Source: Symbiodinium natans (lineage: Eukaryota > Sar > Dinophyceae > Suessiales > Symbiodiniaceae). From it: 64,000 nt of DNA. Position 1 is the stretch's first letter; every line of letters begins with the position of its first letter. The position numbers and the translations under genes were made by a program. Where the stretch lies: positions 64,001-128,000 of the forward strand of contig CAJNDS010002518.1 of assembly GCA_905221605.1 (NCBI GenBank), read 5' to 3'. Shown here piece after piece: positions 46,602 through 58,089 of the stretch. The notes below the pieces were generated by a model. It was given only the letters and a program-made list of their open reading frames with translations. It had not been told where the DNA came from and searched no databases.

Positions 46602-47539
46602 ATGATTGGAGCTGCTCTTCTTGCTCGCATGGGAGGTGGGCATGTGGAGTACTGCCTCAAAGTGACACATTGCAGCGGCATCTCCTGGACGACCTGGCGA
46701 CGGTTCTCAGACTTCCATCATGCGCATGAGGCATATACGTGGTTGCACAAGTCGGGCTTGTGCTTGGATCTCTTGCAAGAGAAAAATTCGTTCCAGTAGA
46801 CTTCCTGGACCAGTCGTTTCGATCTCAGATACCAAAGCCTGAGAGGAGCTGAGCTCGCTAGTGGACTCCAGAGACTTGCCTCCGGGCCCTGAGAGATCTT
46901 GGATTCCGGCCTTTACGCAGTCACTGTCGGCAGACTTCTGTGAGCAAAGAGAGCAGGAACTGAACACTTACCTGCAGCTTCTCGGCTTTTCAGGCTTCTG
47001 TTTCAGGCTTCCTTTTTTCCGCACATCTTTCATTAAGCACTCTGTGATATCACCGAAGCACCGCTTCAAGAGAGAGAGCGCCTTCCCTGAGGCGGGTGCT
47101 TCAGGGCCAGGGCGCGGCGCTGCCGGCGCCGCTGCGGCGGCTGCTGGGCCTGCGGCGGCCCGAGCCGCCTGGGAGCCTGCGGGTGGTACCCAACAAAGGC
47201 CGTGGACAGCTGGAGCTCGAGGTGAAGCCCCCGGAGGCCATGACCTTTGAGGAGAGGCAGAGCCAGCGTCGGATGGAGCTCGGTGGGCCCGTAGACGGCT
47301 ACTACATCGAGGTGGTGAACCTCGATTCTGGTGGAAAGCACCGGCTGACCCGAGACGTTGGGGCATCGGGCACCTTGCCTCAGAAAGCACAGGTGGGGCA
47401 CCTGGACAGTGGGAGGCACACCTTTGCTGTCGCCGCGTACAACGGCGCGGGCTGCTCGGGGCAGGTCTCCATAACCGTGGATCCCAGCCTCGCTTTTGCC
47501 ACTCCCTGGGAAGTATGGCATGGTGCAGGACCTGGTACA
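46602..47539 (+). CDS. PX domain joined to a fibronectin type III-like domain
   Basis: Exon 1 (46602 to about 46780) encodes HVEYCLKVTHCSGISW then TTWRRFSDFHHAHE, the first strands and the RRFSDF motif of a PX (phosphoinositide-binding) domain. Exon 2 (46872 to about 46982) gives DLPPGPERSW and CEQREQELNTYLQLL, the PX poly-proline loop and last helix. Exon 3 (47092-47539) finishes PX (LPAPLRRLLGLRRP) and then reads PPGSLRVVPNKGRGQLELEV ... GGPVDGYYIEVVN ... DSGRHTFAVAAYNGAG, a beta-sandwich pattern like FN3. It ends at a GT donor (ACA|GTGAGT). If that donor is not used, a Pro/Gln/Ala-rich tail continues to 47815. PX would bind endosomal phosphoinositides. The full gene may extend downstream. 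Confidence 0.68.
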
Positions 47540-47681
47540 GTGAGTGCCTTGCCTCACCCTGCCTACTCGAGTGCACGAGCAGCCCATGCTGGGCCCCAGT
47601 GGGCACCCCAACCTCAGCAGGCCGCGCCCGTTCAGCCCGTTCAAGCTTCTCCCTGGCCAAAGCTCCCCCGACCGACTCCGG

Positions 47682-47713
47682 TGGCTTTCCGACCGATTCC
47701 GGTGGCTTTGGCC
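47682..47713. repeat. Short tandem repeat CCGACTCCGGTGGCTTT
   Basis: Two units, 17-20 bp, in the Pro-rich region after the PX/FN3 exon. Confidence 0.6.
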
Positions 47714-47905
47714 CGGGCATCCGAAGCGATGGGGCCGCAGCCCCTTCCTAAGTTTCCTACTCGCAGTTGTGAATTCGTTCTTTTTGTGATTTATGTACAG
47801 GTTTTTCGTTCCTAGCCAGGCCAGCTGGAAGGTCTGCGCCGGAGGCTCGCGGGAGGGTCGAGCGTCCTCGAAGTGCAGAAGATACTCGGCTTGGAAGCTT
47901 ACAGT

Positions 47906-48006
47906 TTGGGATGTTCCCCCTTGTACTGACAGTCCTTGATAGGGATTAAAGTACCCCCCGTTATAATCCCTATTATGGACTATTAGTATAAGGGGGAACA
48001 TCCCAA
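47906..48006. mobile_element. hAT-like MITE, family F1, copy 2
   Basis: 101-bp foldback, the same length as the copy at 36827 and about 85-90% identical by eye. The ends are TTGGGATG and CATCCCAA. A perfect 8-bp target duplication CTTACAGT occupies 47898-47905 and 48007-48014. No coding capacity. Confidence 0.92.
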
Positions 48007-48336
48007 CTTACAGTATCTTACAGTCATGCAAAGGAGTCACCTTTTCAGATGCCCCGGTATCGTTGTGTGTCTACAGACTCAAAGGACCAGCAGGGGAAAG
48101 GCCCTCAGAGTGAGGACGATGAAGACCAGCTGTGCGTTGTTTGCCTGGCTTCACCGTGCCTCGACTGACATCTTCCGAAGACCACAGTGTCTCAAATCTA
48201 TGCCTGGAGACACAGTATCACTGCTAAGGAAGACGCATGCCTTCGTACCCTGCGGTCACCGTGCCTAGCCTAGCATGCAGACAGAAAGGCAGGGCAGAGC
48301 CAGGGATATATGCAACAACATCGTGCAGATGTAGTT

Positions 48337-48731
48337 GGAAGAGACGGAGACACTTGTTCACTAAGGCTGTGTTTGTGGCCCTTGCGCGAAAGAGCTTTGT
48401 CCTGCTGACAAAGGAACTTGCCCAGTTTGCCGATCAGATTCTTGACATGAAGACAGCTCAAGCTTTCATGTTACAACAGGCACTCTTTGTTTACTACCAG
48501 TAGTATGATGATACTAACCTTCTCTGACATGTGGCTGTTCACTAAAGGTTGCACTAAAGAGCAGGAATCCATGTGCAATATTTGGGGGGCCAATGGGCAG
48601 TATCCTGCTTCCGACATCGACATCCAGCATAGATGGGCTGACTATGAGTTTGACTGGAGACGTGAGACATTTGCATTTGAGGCTGTAGTTCAAAGGCATC
48701 GCAAGCATAAGCACGCACTTGTCAAGGCAGG
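48337..48731 (+). CDS. Possible exons of an unrecognised protein
   Basis: Two protein-like blocks: 48400-48500 (ELAQFADQILDMKTAQAFML) and 48573-48728 (NIWGANGQYPASDIDIQHRW then YEFDWRRETFAFEAVV). No known family, join not resolved. Confidence 0.28.
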
Positions 48732-49090
48732 TCTGTCGCCGCCAGCCGGTGGATGCTTGTCAACTTGTGCCCCACGCCCATACGGCACCACACTTGAGCG
48801 ATTTTCGTAACCCACCAGCTGAGGAGGCTCAGCACATCGTCCACATCTTCACCTGACCAAGCTGTGAAGCACCACCATTCCCACCTTGTACAGGGGAATT
48901 TGCTTGGAGGTGGGGCTTCCCTTTCGGAAAGGATTCTGTGGGGATGCCACAAGGTCGGGCTCAAGATCCCGTTCGGAAAAAGCAGCGTCGGCATGGCAGG
49001 CGAAATTCTCATGGAACCTGTGCTGTGCAGTGCAACAACCCAGGCGCCGCAGAGAACACGGGCGCACATCCAGAACGCCGGCTTCCACAG

Positions 49091-49166
49091 GCTTGCAGCA
49101 TCTTGCAGTATCTTGCAGTATCTTGCAGCGTCTTGCAGCGTCTTGCAGCGTCTTGCAGCGTCTTGC
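49091..49166. repeat. 10-bp tandem repeat TCTTGCAGYR
   Basis: Seven to eight units: TATCTTGCAG first, then CGTCTTGCAG. Confidence 0.93.
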
Positions 49167-49199
49167 GAAACCCCCACACCCCCAAGGCCCAAGACCCGA

Positions 49200-50590
49200 C
49201 AGGAGCAGGGAAGGGAAGGGAGTCAGATGGGGGCCTGTTTTGTAGGATGTTTTCGGCCGAAGGCTTGTCTCAGGTTTTGGCGGCTGCAAGGGCCGTCACT
49301 TCGTAGGCTTCCTGTCATGGCATCGCTACGTGGGACCGAGCAGCCTAGCCATGCAAGTTCTTCGGAAGACACCCGTGTTCGCACTCGCAGTGCAGGCTGC
49401 CTCGCGGTTGACCACTGCATTGAAGCGCGCTCGGAGCTTGGAGCCATCTGGAGCTCGGTCATGACTCGTAGTAGTCACATTAGTCACCATAACAGCCACG
49501 ACGTAACAAGCAACAGTGAGCAAACCCCCGTGGTTCTTGCAACCCCCTACGGGTAGCCTCACACTCCGCAAAGCCCAGGCTGTCACGGGCGGCGCCCCAA
49601 AGAAGTGAGCCGATGCGCCGATGCCTCCGCTTCTCAGGAATGGAGGCCCATCTTGCGGGTGACAAAGTCATGGCCGAATCGTGATTGAACCCTTTAGGTT
49701 CTAGGCCCTTAATGCTGCGCGCAGTGTGAGTGTGTGACGAGGCATTCAGAAGTGCGGCAAGACTTCATCGGGACCTGCGAATCTTGTGCGCTTCGAGTCA
49801 CGCCGGGAAGTGACTCTCCTTTGTCGTGCTCACCATATTGTGCCATAAGTAGCGATGTGGAGCTGATTGTCTGATGCAAGCCAGCTGCAAAAAGCAGCCT
49901 GTGAGATGGTTGCCAAGTGTGTAGGCAACTCTGAATACCGATGCATGGTTCTCCGACATGCTCCGATGCCCGCTAACGGGACAGGGTCTAGGCCTCAAGT
50001 AGAGTGGTCTAGCAGTCTGGCATGTAGGGTGTAGGCTTAAGCTGAGACGGGCGCCTGGAGCTACGGCAAGCGGATTTGGCTTCGCGGCTACGCGAGGAGG
50101 AGGTCAGGGAAGGCTCAGTGGAGAAACAGACTCTTGCGTAGTCTTCTCTAGGTCTTATAAATCTTCAAAAGCCATTGCTTGATAAGTGATTCGCTTGCTT
50201 GCGCCTTGTCAGTGCAGCCCGATGGACCGCTCATCGTCTACGGCTCAAACATATGCGGATGTGTCAAGTGCTTCGATCATAAGATTTCCTGGATGCCATG
50301 TCATGGAATACGCCGGGCCATGGCCGACCGAAGCAGTTGCCTTGGCTTGTCAAGTTTTGTTCACGTTTTACTCCTAGGGTACTGGTGTTTCTAGTTCATA
50401 AGGGTTCAGTGCGCCTGTTGGCCAGTAGTGGCACCATCCCAGCCATGTCTCAAGAGCACAAAAAGCCAGCCCAACATTTGCGACATGTGCAGTGGGCACC
50501 GCCAAGACATGTCAGTGTGCTAAGCCTATGGATCAGCCGCAGTCCCAGGGAGTTTCTCAAGCTTTTGCAGCGTGTGGGCTGATGCTGCAG
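49200..50590. other. Region without a supported gene
   Basis: Only shadow frames are visible. No repeats of note. Confidence 0.45.
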
Positions 50591-50596
50591 AGTGCA

Positions 50597-50830
50597 GAAG
50601 AGTGCCCTAGAGGCTCAAGCGCTTCAACACATGGTTGAAGGAGCACTCGACAAAACAGGCAAAGTGGTTCCTTGCTTGTCCCGCCGATTCTCCCAGCCTC
50701 ATCCTGCCAGGAAAGTTCCCCACCAGATGATCCCAAAAAGGCAGAGGATCCGTTTCTGCTGCCTGAGGAGGCGATGTCAGGGAGTAACTCCTTCGGTGTG
50801 CTTGTGGAAGGGAATATGGAGTGGAACCCG
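50597..50830 (+). CDS. Possible exons, unrecognised (weak ABC D-loop resemblance)
   Basis: After GTGCAG, 50597-50665 reads SALEAQALQHMVEGALDKTG, which resembles the SALD...EALD segment after the Walker B of ABC transporters but has one extra residue in the spacing. At about 50728-50830 another frame reads DDPKKAEDPFLLPEEAMSGS. No Walker A, signature or H-loop was found, so the assignment is speculative. Confidence 0.25.
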
Positions 50831-51136
50831 TGATCTGGACAAGGAGCAGGAAGACGAGATTGGCAACCTCCTTCAGCAATATGGGGTCTTGCTGGAATAT
50901 GAGAGAATGCAGGACACTTCTCAAATGCAGTTGCTGCCGGGAGATGAGCTTGTTCTAGGACACAGGTGCGGCCGCTTGTGCACATGTCGTTTACTGCTCG
51001 CAGCCATGGCTCCGGAAGTCCCCCCGGCCCAGCGCTTCCGATGGGTGCCTGCATGTGCGTGCCCTTGCCGGCACCAGCACTGCCCCATCCGTGGAAGGAC
51101 CGCGGAGCTGCACTTAAGATTCGTCTCTTGCACCTG

Positions 51137-51232
51137 GGGGCTTCCGAAAATAGGGGGCACCTTTTTGGGGGTTCCTATAATAAGGATTGTAGTATTAGGG
51201 GGTGTATTCGGGGTACCCCTTTTGTGGGAAAT
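51137..51232 (-). mobile_element. Foldback element family F2, inverted copy
   Basis: On the minus strand it matches 28530-28640: blocks corresponding to GGGGGCTTCCGA, GCACCTTTTTGGGGGTTCC and TATAATAAGGAT appear in the same order. The outer ends are eroded. Confidence 0.6.
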
Positions 51233-51461
51233 GGCCACTTTGAGAGCCAGCCTTGGACTATGCGCCTCGTCTTCAGCCACCACCGCGGCAGCCTTTAGGC
51301 CCGTTAGGCCTTTCGTTTCGTAGTTAGGGCTTGACCTTCTCCAATCACGCATAGTCCCGCCACGCGATCATGGCCTTAAGGATCCATACAAGAAGTGCTA
51401 TGTTTTACGAGGTGTTGCAACGTTTTAGATCTTTGTTTGTTTCGCCGGCCTCACCTGGACC

Positions 51462-52328
51462 ATGGCGTCTTCAAGCGTGTGTCGGCGGCCAGCTTGCCCC
51501 TCAAAGGCCTTCAACCTGCAATCGAGAGGTGCAAGCTTGGACACCACAGCGGCGGGGAGTGTGCAGTGGAGTTCCTACAGTTCAAGCTCGGCAAGCTGCG
51601 CGGGGCACGCGTCGCCTGTCCTTGACACGTCCTCCACGTTGATATATCTTGACTGGGACGACACACTGTTTCCATCCACCGAGATCTTCGACCGCTGGGG
51701 AGTACGACACGAGGGTGATGCAATCTCCGTGACAGAGGAGCGGGCCGAGCTCCTGCGTGCCTGGAGCGAGGCTCTGCAGCGCTTCCTGAAAGCTTGCATG
51801 GAATACTCGGGATCCTGTGTCATTGTCACCAACGCACAAAGCCCCTGGGTCGAGGAATGCCTGCGACGGTTTGCGCCGGAGCTCATCCCTCTATTTGCCT
51901 GCCCAGGGGGTCCCACTGTCTTGTATGCCAAAGAGGTTCTCAGGGCCTTGCGGTTGCGCAAGAAGGTGAGACACCAGGATGACAGCGTGATCCCCGCAAA
52001 GCATGTGGATGCTTATTGGGACGATGAGGATACCCAGCGCTTCAAGTTCGTCGAGATGTCAGCCTCGAAGTTCCATGCAATGAAGCTGGAATTTCTGGAA
52101 TTCTTTAGTGGGCGGGAAGGACACTCTCGCCGAAACATCATCAATTTTGGCGACATGGAGTATGAACATGAAGCTGTGAGAGAGCTTGGGATGCGAATGT
52201 CTGAACTTCAGCCAGAACCTCACGTCAAGTCCTTTCTTCTGCCAGAAGTTCAGCTCCCAGTTTTGTTTGCTTTCGTTTTTTTGGGTGAGTATGGTGAGTT
52301 CTGTGAGTATCTTGGGCTATACCACTAA
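51462..52328 (+). CDS. HAD-like hydrolase, first exon
   Basis: The ATG at 51462 opens a Ser/Ala-rich leader of about 55 residues (possible organelle or disordered region), followed by a HAD fold. Motif I is LDWDDTLFP, with nucleophile Asp64 and Asp66. Motif II is VIVTNAQ, with Thr123. A Lys-bearing SKFHAMK segment follows near 202-208. Motif IV is INFGDMEYEHEA, with Asp231. HAD enzymes are mostly phosphatases, and the substrate is unknown. After about residue 255 (HVKSFLLPE) the reading turns hydrophobic and ends at 52328, beside a (GA)n tract. The true coding exon probably ends near 52240 and continues in an unseen exon. Confidence 0.78.
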   Translation: MASSSVCRRPACPSKAFNLQSRGASLDTTAAGSVQWSSYSSSSASCAGHASPVLDTSSTLIYLDWDDTLFPSTEIFDRWGVRHEGDAISVTEERAELLRAWSEALQRFLKACMEYSGSCVIVTNAQSPWVEECLRRFAPELIPLFACPGGPTVLYAKEVLRALRLRKKVRHQDDSVIPAKHVDAYWDDEDTQRFKFVEMSASKFHAMKLEFLEFFSGREGHSRRNIINFGDMEYEHEAVRELGMRMSELQPEPHVKSFLLPEVQLPVLFAFVFLGEYGEFCEYLGLYH

Positions 52329-52351
52329 CAGCCGAGTTCCTTCATGCCACG

Positions 52352-52390
52352 GTGAGAGAGAGAGCGAGAGAAAGAGAGCGATCGAGAGAT

Positions 52391-52427
<37 letters not shown>
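52352..52427. repeat. (GA)n tract in the intron after the HAD exon
   Basis: GAGA repeats with AGCG, AAAG and TCGAGATAG interruptions. Confidence 0.93.
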
Positions 52428-52428
<1 letters not shown>

Positions 52429-52429
52429 C

Positions 52430-54200
52430 ACTTTAGGCGCCGAAGATCAGCGAGTTGACGGTTCGCTTGGAGTTGCTTCGCTTACTGCTGCGTGGGGCTT
52501 GGCTTTGCGTGCATGGTTGGCGCAGCCACATGACTTTCAGGCTTCTTTGCTAGTCAGACGGTAACACTTCTCAGCCCCTCAAACTCTTAAGCCTGGAGAA
52601 ACACCTATTGCCCGGGTTTGCGCTTGCCTGCTCTGATAAGGCCTGCAATTGTCAGTCACAGCAGCGACATCGATCTCGACTTGAAGGACGCCTGTCAGAG
52701 ATGCACTGAATGAGGGAGATTGGAGCTTGACCTGGAGGAATCACCTGTTCCCATGAAGCTGCTGTCGAAGGCCGGCGTTGCAACCAGCATCAGCTTGGCT
52801 TTCCACGGGAATCTCGTTGTGTTGTCAGGCCTTGAGGCTACCTGAGCTTGGCCAAGTGGATCTGGCTCATGCATGGGGCGATGGCCCAACACCTTCGACA
52901 GAGGAGGCAAGGCTGGCAGTATGTCCAGAACCACAGCCACCAGGAACACCGGTAGATGAAGCAGGTCATTTAGCAATTTCATTTCACCACCCTGAAGTGT
53001 TCAGGCTCCTCTCCTGCTCCCCCGCAGTGACCCGAGAACCCCTCAGAGTGACGTCAGACGGGTCATCTACGACTTTAGGCATATCCCCTCAGCAAGAGGT
53101 ATTGGGCCCCCTGGGCAGGTCGCCAGCTGTCTTGTGGAGGTGGCCATGGCGTTGCAAACTTCGTCCGCATGAGGCGGGGGCGCCTTGCTGCGCAGTGCCT
53201 GTCGCACGGAATGCCACCTGCATTGGGGTCATTGGGGTTTTGGCGACACATATCATTGAAGTTGCTCTCTTAGTTGACTCCCAAGAGGCTGTGCTTATCT
53301 TTCGCGCAAAAGTGGTACAAGATCAACTTGTTCGGGAACTTTACTTGCTGTAAGGCGAAACTGAAAGTGTTGTACAGATTCTTTTGGAACTGTTTGTCGA
53401 TTTGGGTTTCCGTTCTACTTACACCACATCACAGCTTATAAGAAGTCACCTTGTAAAGTTTTAGTTCTCTGGACAATCATTCCTTCCAGTGCACATCGTC
53501 ATCCTGCGATCGTGCAAAAAGCTGCAAAGTATAGCATCTGTGATGAAACGAAAGCTGCAAGGTGGGGGAGGGGTGACGACAAAGCTTTTCATAAACGTGT
53601 ATACAAGTTTTTTTAAAAATGATTCCGGAAGTTGTTGGGGTCGGTCAAGTGGCAGCGCCGCCTTGTTAGAGAAAGCAGGTCTTGAGGATTAAGAGAGCCA
53701 TGGAGACGGTACGTGTTACGTGTGATTGCTGGTGAGGCTTCGCATGAGATCTTCGCGCAACTCAGTGAAGCGTGGAAGAACCTGCGTAGCTGCGGACTTG
53801 AGGTTTCACCACTTTACCGGAGCAAGTGCATGCCTCATAGTAGCACAAGTCAAAGCTCCGTGTGCACGTCAACTCTCCAGTGTTCTGCGACAGTTCTGCA
53901 TCATTGTCGCGCCTCCTGCTTGTATTTGACCTTCCTTCCTTCCTTGTCTTGGGCCAAACCAGCGGATCAGTTGCTCTTCGAGCTTATTGACAACCCAAAC
54001 TTGCTCAGCCTGCCCTCCCAGGAGTCGGAATGCAGGATGCGGCGGCCGTCCGCCGTGCAGAGCGATCTGCCGTGCAGATGCTCTGCCGCAGTGATGCTAG
54101 CGGCTAGTGCCACACCTAAATTGCGGGTGAGCGTTGCAAACATCTGCACAGAGGACCTTGCCGCAGCCCGTTTCAGAACAGAACCAAGCACGTGGCCCCG
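52430..54200. other. Region without a supported gene
   Basis: Short frames only. One (52778-53353) is open for 191 codons from a non-ATG start and has no known motif. It may contain downstream exons of the HAD gene, but none could be placed. Confidence 0.4.
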
Positions 54201-54221
54201 AGCGACGTCGCATCGTCGCCA

Positions 54222-56491
54222 TGAAGCCATGGCCGTTCCTGGTGTTCTCCCTGGGCTTGAGACCCACTGACTGCTACGACAACGGCGCGCCCCACTCGCG
54301 GAAGCCACCTCTCGGCTGGTCCAGTTGGGTGGGCCTGGGCCGGCAGTGGCCAGGCCCCGAAGCGCAGGCCCCGAGGGACGGGCCCTCCACGCGTTTTGCA
54401 AGTTGAGAGGGTTTAGGAATTTCCGAGTTTTCCAAAGAATTTCTGGGCCATACGACTTAACCAGAGTGAGGACATCTCCTCAAGGCCGTATGAAAGTGAA
54501 AGGTCAAATCTCTTGAATGATGTAACTGCAACTGAAGCTTTCCTCTTCCTGGTGCACCCGGGCAGCTCTCTGAGGACCCGTCGCAACATGTCCAAACCTT
54601 TAACAGAGCCGTCGATCTGACAGCTCAGGCGGAAATCAGTTGAACGCAACGGTTTAAAGACGCTGGGAGAGTTGGGAAGCTGGGAGGCTTGTAGACGAAC
54701 ATCTACGCCGTTTAAGCACAAGCCCCTGTCCAGCCTTGAGGCCCCGGAGTTCGACTTTTGTGACGAGGAAAGCGTGAAGCTCTCGGTCGACGCCTTCCAT
54801 GAGGCTGTGAGGGGTCTATGCGTTTGCTCCAGGGAGAGCTATGATCATGCAGTGACTTGCTACATACTGAAAGAACTGACTGACGCTGCGAGACAGACTG
54901 ACTAACCAATAAAGTATCTATTTCCCTATCTGTCAATCAATCTATCTATCCAAATACTGCACATGTGTATATGTGTATAGGTGTATAGGTGTATAGGTGT
55001 ATAGGTGTATAGGTGTATAGATGTATATGTGCATATCTGTATATGTGTATATGTGTATATGTGTATATGTGTACAGGTGTATAGGTGTATATGTGTATCT
55101 GTGTATATGTCTATACGTGTCAACAATCCTGAGGCGCCTTAGCATGTTGAAACCTGTTGGGGCAGGCTCTGTGTGCAGATGTGTGGAGTGCCCGAAGTGG
55201 GAAGTGGCAGACCCTGAGGTCGGTCTCTTCGACGCCGGCTATCGCCACTTCCATTTGGACGACTGCTGGGCGGACCACGAGCGGAATGCGTCGGGCTTCC
55301 TGCAAGCTGACCGGCAGCACTTTCCCAAGGGCATGAAGCCAATCGTAGACTACGCCCACTCCAAAGGTCTCACTTTCGGTCTCTACACCTGCGCCGGCAC
55401 CTACACATGCGTGGGCCACCGGCCTGGCTCAAAGGGCCACTTCAGAGAAGACGCCGCGGTCTTTGCCGAGTGGGGCGTGGATGTGGTAAAGATGGATTGG
55501 TGTTTCACGGACGGGATGCAGCCGGAACCGACCTACACGGCCTTCTCGGAAGCGCTGAATGCGACCGGCCGCCCCATCCATTTCAACATGTGCGAGTGGG
55601 GCAGAGCTTCACCTTGGACCTGGGGCCCCCGAGTCGCGCAGTCCTGGAGGGCCACGGGAGACCATGTCCCCCTGTGGCAGGACACGAAGAAGGTGATAGC
55701 GCAAAGGTCCCAGATTCCTGCGGCCTATGCAGGACGCCCCTTTGCTTGGAATGACATGGACATGCTGGAGACGGGGAACTACCGGCAGGCTGCTCATGCA
55801 AATGGAAAGACCGGCAACATGACCAGCGTTGAGTACCGAACGGAGGTGAGCATGTGGGCAATTCTTGCCTCCCCGATGATTGTCACCACTCCACTGCTGA
55901 ACTGCTCGAAGACAGATCAGATCGCGGGGAACTTCACATCGGGAAGCTGCAGGCCATCGATCACTCCATTGCAGAAGGAGCTTCTTCTGAACAAGGAGGT
56001 CATAGCAGTGAATCAAGTTGATACTCCGGCCGGTCGCCTTTTGAAGGATGCCGGCAGCTGGATGGCGTATAGCAGAGACCTTCCTGACGGATCGGTGGCA
56101 GTCGCCTTCTACAATCCGTCGGATTCCACGGCTGACGCCAGTCTGGCTTCTCGGCTTCTGCACTGGTCATTGTGGCAGCCTCCCCCTCACGGTTCTTTTG
56201 TGGTTTGAATGTTCTAAGCATGTCCGAAGCCTGTAGCCCTTTATCATGCTCATTCATGCTCTGTGCACATTTGGAAAGGACCTGTCCGCCTTGGGATGGG
56301 CATCGGGGACGATGGCAAGAGTGCGAGATCTCTGGGCACAGAAGGAGCTTCCCCAGACGCGGGACCGCTTCCCATCGACTGGGTTCGTGGAGGTGCAGGC
56401 GCATGGCACGCTTCTGCCCCACGGCCTTGGAAGGTTGCACACTCTGTCAGTTGCTAGGGCCCACGTGATAACCGCAAACCCTAAACAATAA
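54222..56491 (+). CDS. Alpha-galactosidase, glycoside hydrolase family 27
   Basis: Secreted or lysosomal exo-glycosidase that would remove terminal alpha-galactose. Exon 1 (54222 to about 54335) starts MKPWPFLVFSLGL (signal peptide-like), then KPPLGWSSW, the family N-terminal motif. Exon 2 (54741-54806) is 22 codons: EFDFCDEESVKLSVDAF. Exon 3 (55219-56145) holds AGYRHFHLDDCWAD, FGLYTCAGTYTC, the nucleophile motif VVKMDWC, FNMCEWG and the acid/base region WNDMDMLE. Exon 4 (56279-56491) gives LGWASGTMARVRDLWAQKEL and VEVQAHGTLLPHG, the C-terminal beta domain. Joins are phase 0: EA|GTGAGG with CTGAG|GTC, and SL|GCTTCT (GC donor) with AAAG|GAC. The 2/3 intron carries an 8-bp tandem array. Catalytic residues appear intact. 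Confidence 0.9.
54963..55118. repeat. 8-bp tandem array GTGTATAG/GTGTATAT
   Basis: About 19 units within the intron between exons 2 and 3 of the alpha-galactosidase gene. Confidence 0.95.
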
Positions 56492-56522
56492 ACCCAAGAC
56501 CCTAAACCCTAATCCCTAAAAC
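56478..56522. repeat. Degenerate CCCTAAA repeats at the gene 3' end
   Basis: CCCTAAAC, CCCAAGA, CCCTAAT variants overlapping the end of the last alpha-galactosidase reading frame. Confidence 0.85.
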
Positions 56523-57146
56523 CTGGCAATGCTGACTCGTGCTTTGCTCGCTCCTCGTCCGAGCCTCCAAGGTATCGGTTCAGCAAGGTGTCGGAGTTGA
56601 TCGTATGAAGTCGGACGGCTCCTGCATCGGAACATTTGAAAAAGAATGAGCAGCATCTGCGAGCACCATGAGTCTGACTGTCAAGCTCCAGGTTTCAGTT
56701 TCGAAGCAGAGCATAAAAGTAGAGTCCTGGGGTCAGGCCTGGAATCCGGAGTAGCCTTTGAGAAGTGTACGTGTGCTGATTGCAATCTCCAAGCCGTAAG
56801 GGGTGTCTGCAAACTTCGCCGAAGAATCCTAGGAATACTCCGAGGTGACAGCAAGGTCCCCTTCTTCGTGGAGGTTCCGCACAGTGAGGCCGCGAGCAGA
56901 AAACGGAAAAAGTCCGCGGCGGTCGGTGTTGATTTCGCACATCGAATGTCAAAGGTTGATGAAAACTCCGATGAGATTCTTCGCTGTGGCCGCGTGACTT
57001 CTTGGGAGTTAACATACATTGCTTCGCAGTATGTACGCTGTGCAATACGCTGGTCAGGTCATTGCACGACATTCCATGTGATCAGCTCCACGCGGGCCCA
57101 GCCAGAGCCTTGACGCCTTCAAGCAGTTTCCACAAGCAGCCAAGCC

Positions 57147-57756
57147 ATGGCGCCTGCCAAGCGGCCGGCGGCCAACATCGAAGCGCCCGAAGCTAAGAAG
57201 CCCTGCGTCCAAGCGGACGGCAAGGATGCGGACGAAGGCCCTGGGGCCTCTGGAGGCCTGCACGACGTGCTCCCTGGCATCTGACTTCCTTGAACATCAC
57301 GGACGTAACCAGTCCCGTTTCATGACGTCTCACGCGTTTGTGCACTCGAGACGCGCAAGAAAGCGCAGACTAGACCGAGGCTCAGCTGCCTCAGGCTCCC
57401 GGGTTCTGGGTTTGTGGGGCGCCTGGGGGATGCATGGGTGGGCTTGTTTTTGGCCACGGGGATTCCCAGTAGATTAATGTCAAGTGTCTCGGGTTTTGCG
57501 TGGCAGGTCCGGGCTTGCAGCGGAGCAGACGTATGCTGCTCAAGTTGCGGCCCTGGAAAAGGCAGCCGGTGATCTCATGAACCAGTGGGATCTTTGGAAG
57601 CTTGGCGTTGATGTTGCTGCAGTTGCCCCAGTAGGGCATCTAAATTAGGGTCTCCTTTTTGGAGGACCCTCTGCAAGAAGTCTTCGCTCAGAGTGCGCTG
57701 AGGATCGCAGAGAAGCGCTACCGCATCGCGGAGCTCGAAGCTCCTCAGCTCCTCTG
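57147..57756 (+). CDS. Possible basic nuclear protein, unrecognised
   Basis: The ATG at 57147 gives MAPAKRPAANIEAPEAKKPC and an acidic tail to 57284. A second block after CTTGCAG (57521) reads EQTYAAQVAALEKAAGDLMN. A third after AAATTAG (57651) reads EDPLQEVFAQSALRIAEKRY. Together they suggest a short Lys/Ala protein with helices. The same DNA also has a clean 65-codon minus-strand ATG frame (57772-57575), so strand assignment is not certain. The + strand is preferred because of the acceptors and neighbouring genes. Confidence 0.4.
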
Positions 57757-57854
57757 ACTCCTCTACTCCCAAGTACCTAAACTCCTCAACTCCCCTAACT
57801 CACCTAGCTCCGAAAACTCTTCGACTCAATTTCCAAACTCCCAAAACTCCGCCG

Positions 57855-57895
57855 CTCTCTCTCTCTCTCGCTCTCTCTCTGTCTCTCTCTTTTTC
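57855..57895. repeat. (TC)n tract
   Basis: CTCTCT runs with CG and GT interruptions. Confidence 0.92.
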
Positions 57896-58089
57896 ACTCA
57901 GTTTCAATCTCAGTCAGGCATACGTCCACTCGCCCCACCATGCCGATCCTTATGCGCATGGCGACGAAGGGTGTCCAGATTCTATCCCTGGTGTTGCAGC
58001 GAGTTGTGGACATATCTGTAAAAACTTAGCTTAGGACAGGACATGCAAGGGCCCTTTCCCTAGACTATAGGATGCTATAGGCAAGCGAG

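Noticed and set aside
46968-48001. Minus-strand frames of 250 and 311 codons
   Set aside because: Antisense of the PX/FN3 exons; compositionally biased with no domain.
50597-50665. ABC transporter nucleotide-binding domain
   Set aside because: Only a D-loop-like string with wrong spacing. Walker A, signature and H-loop are absent nearby.
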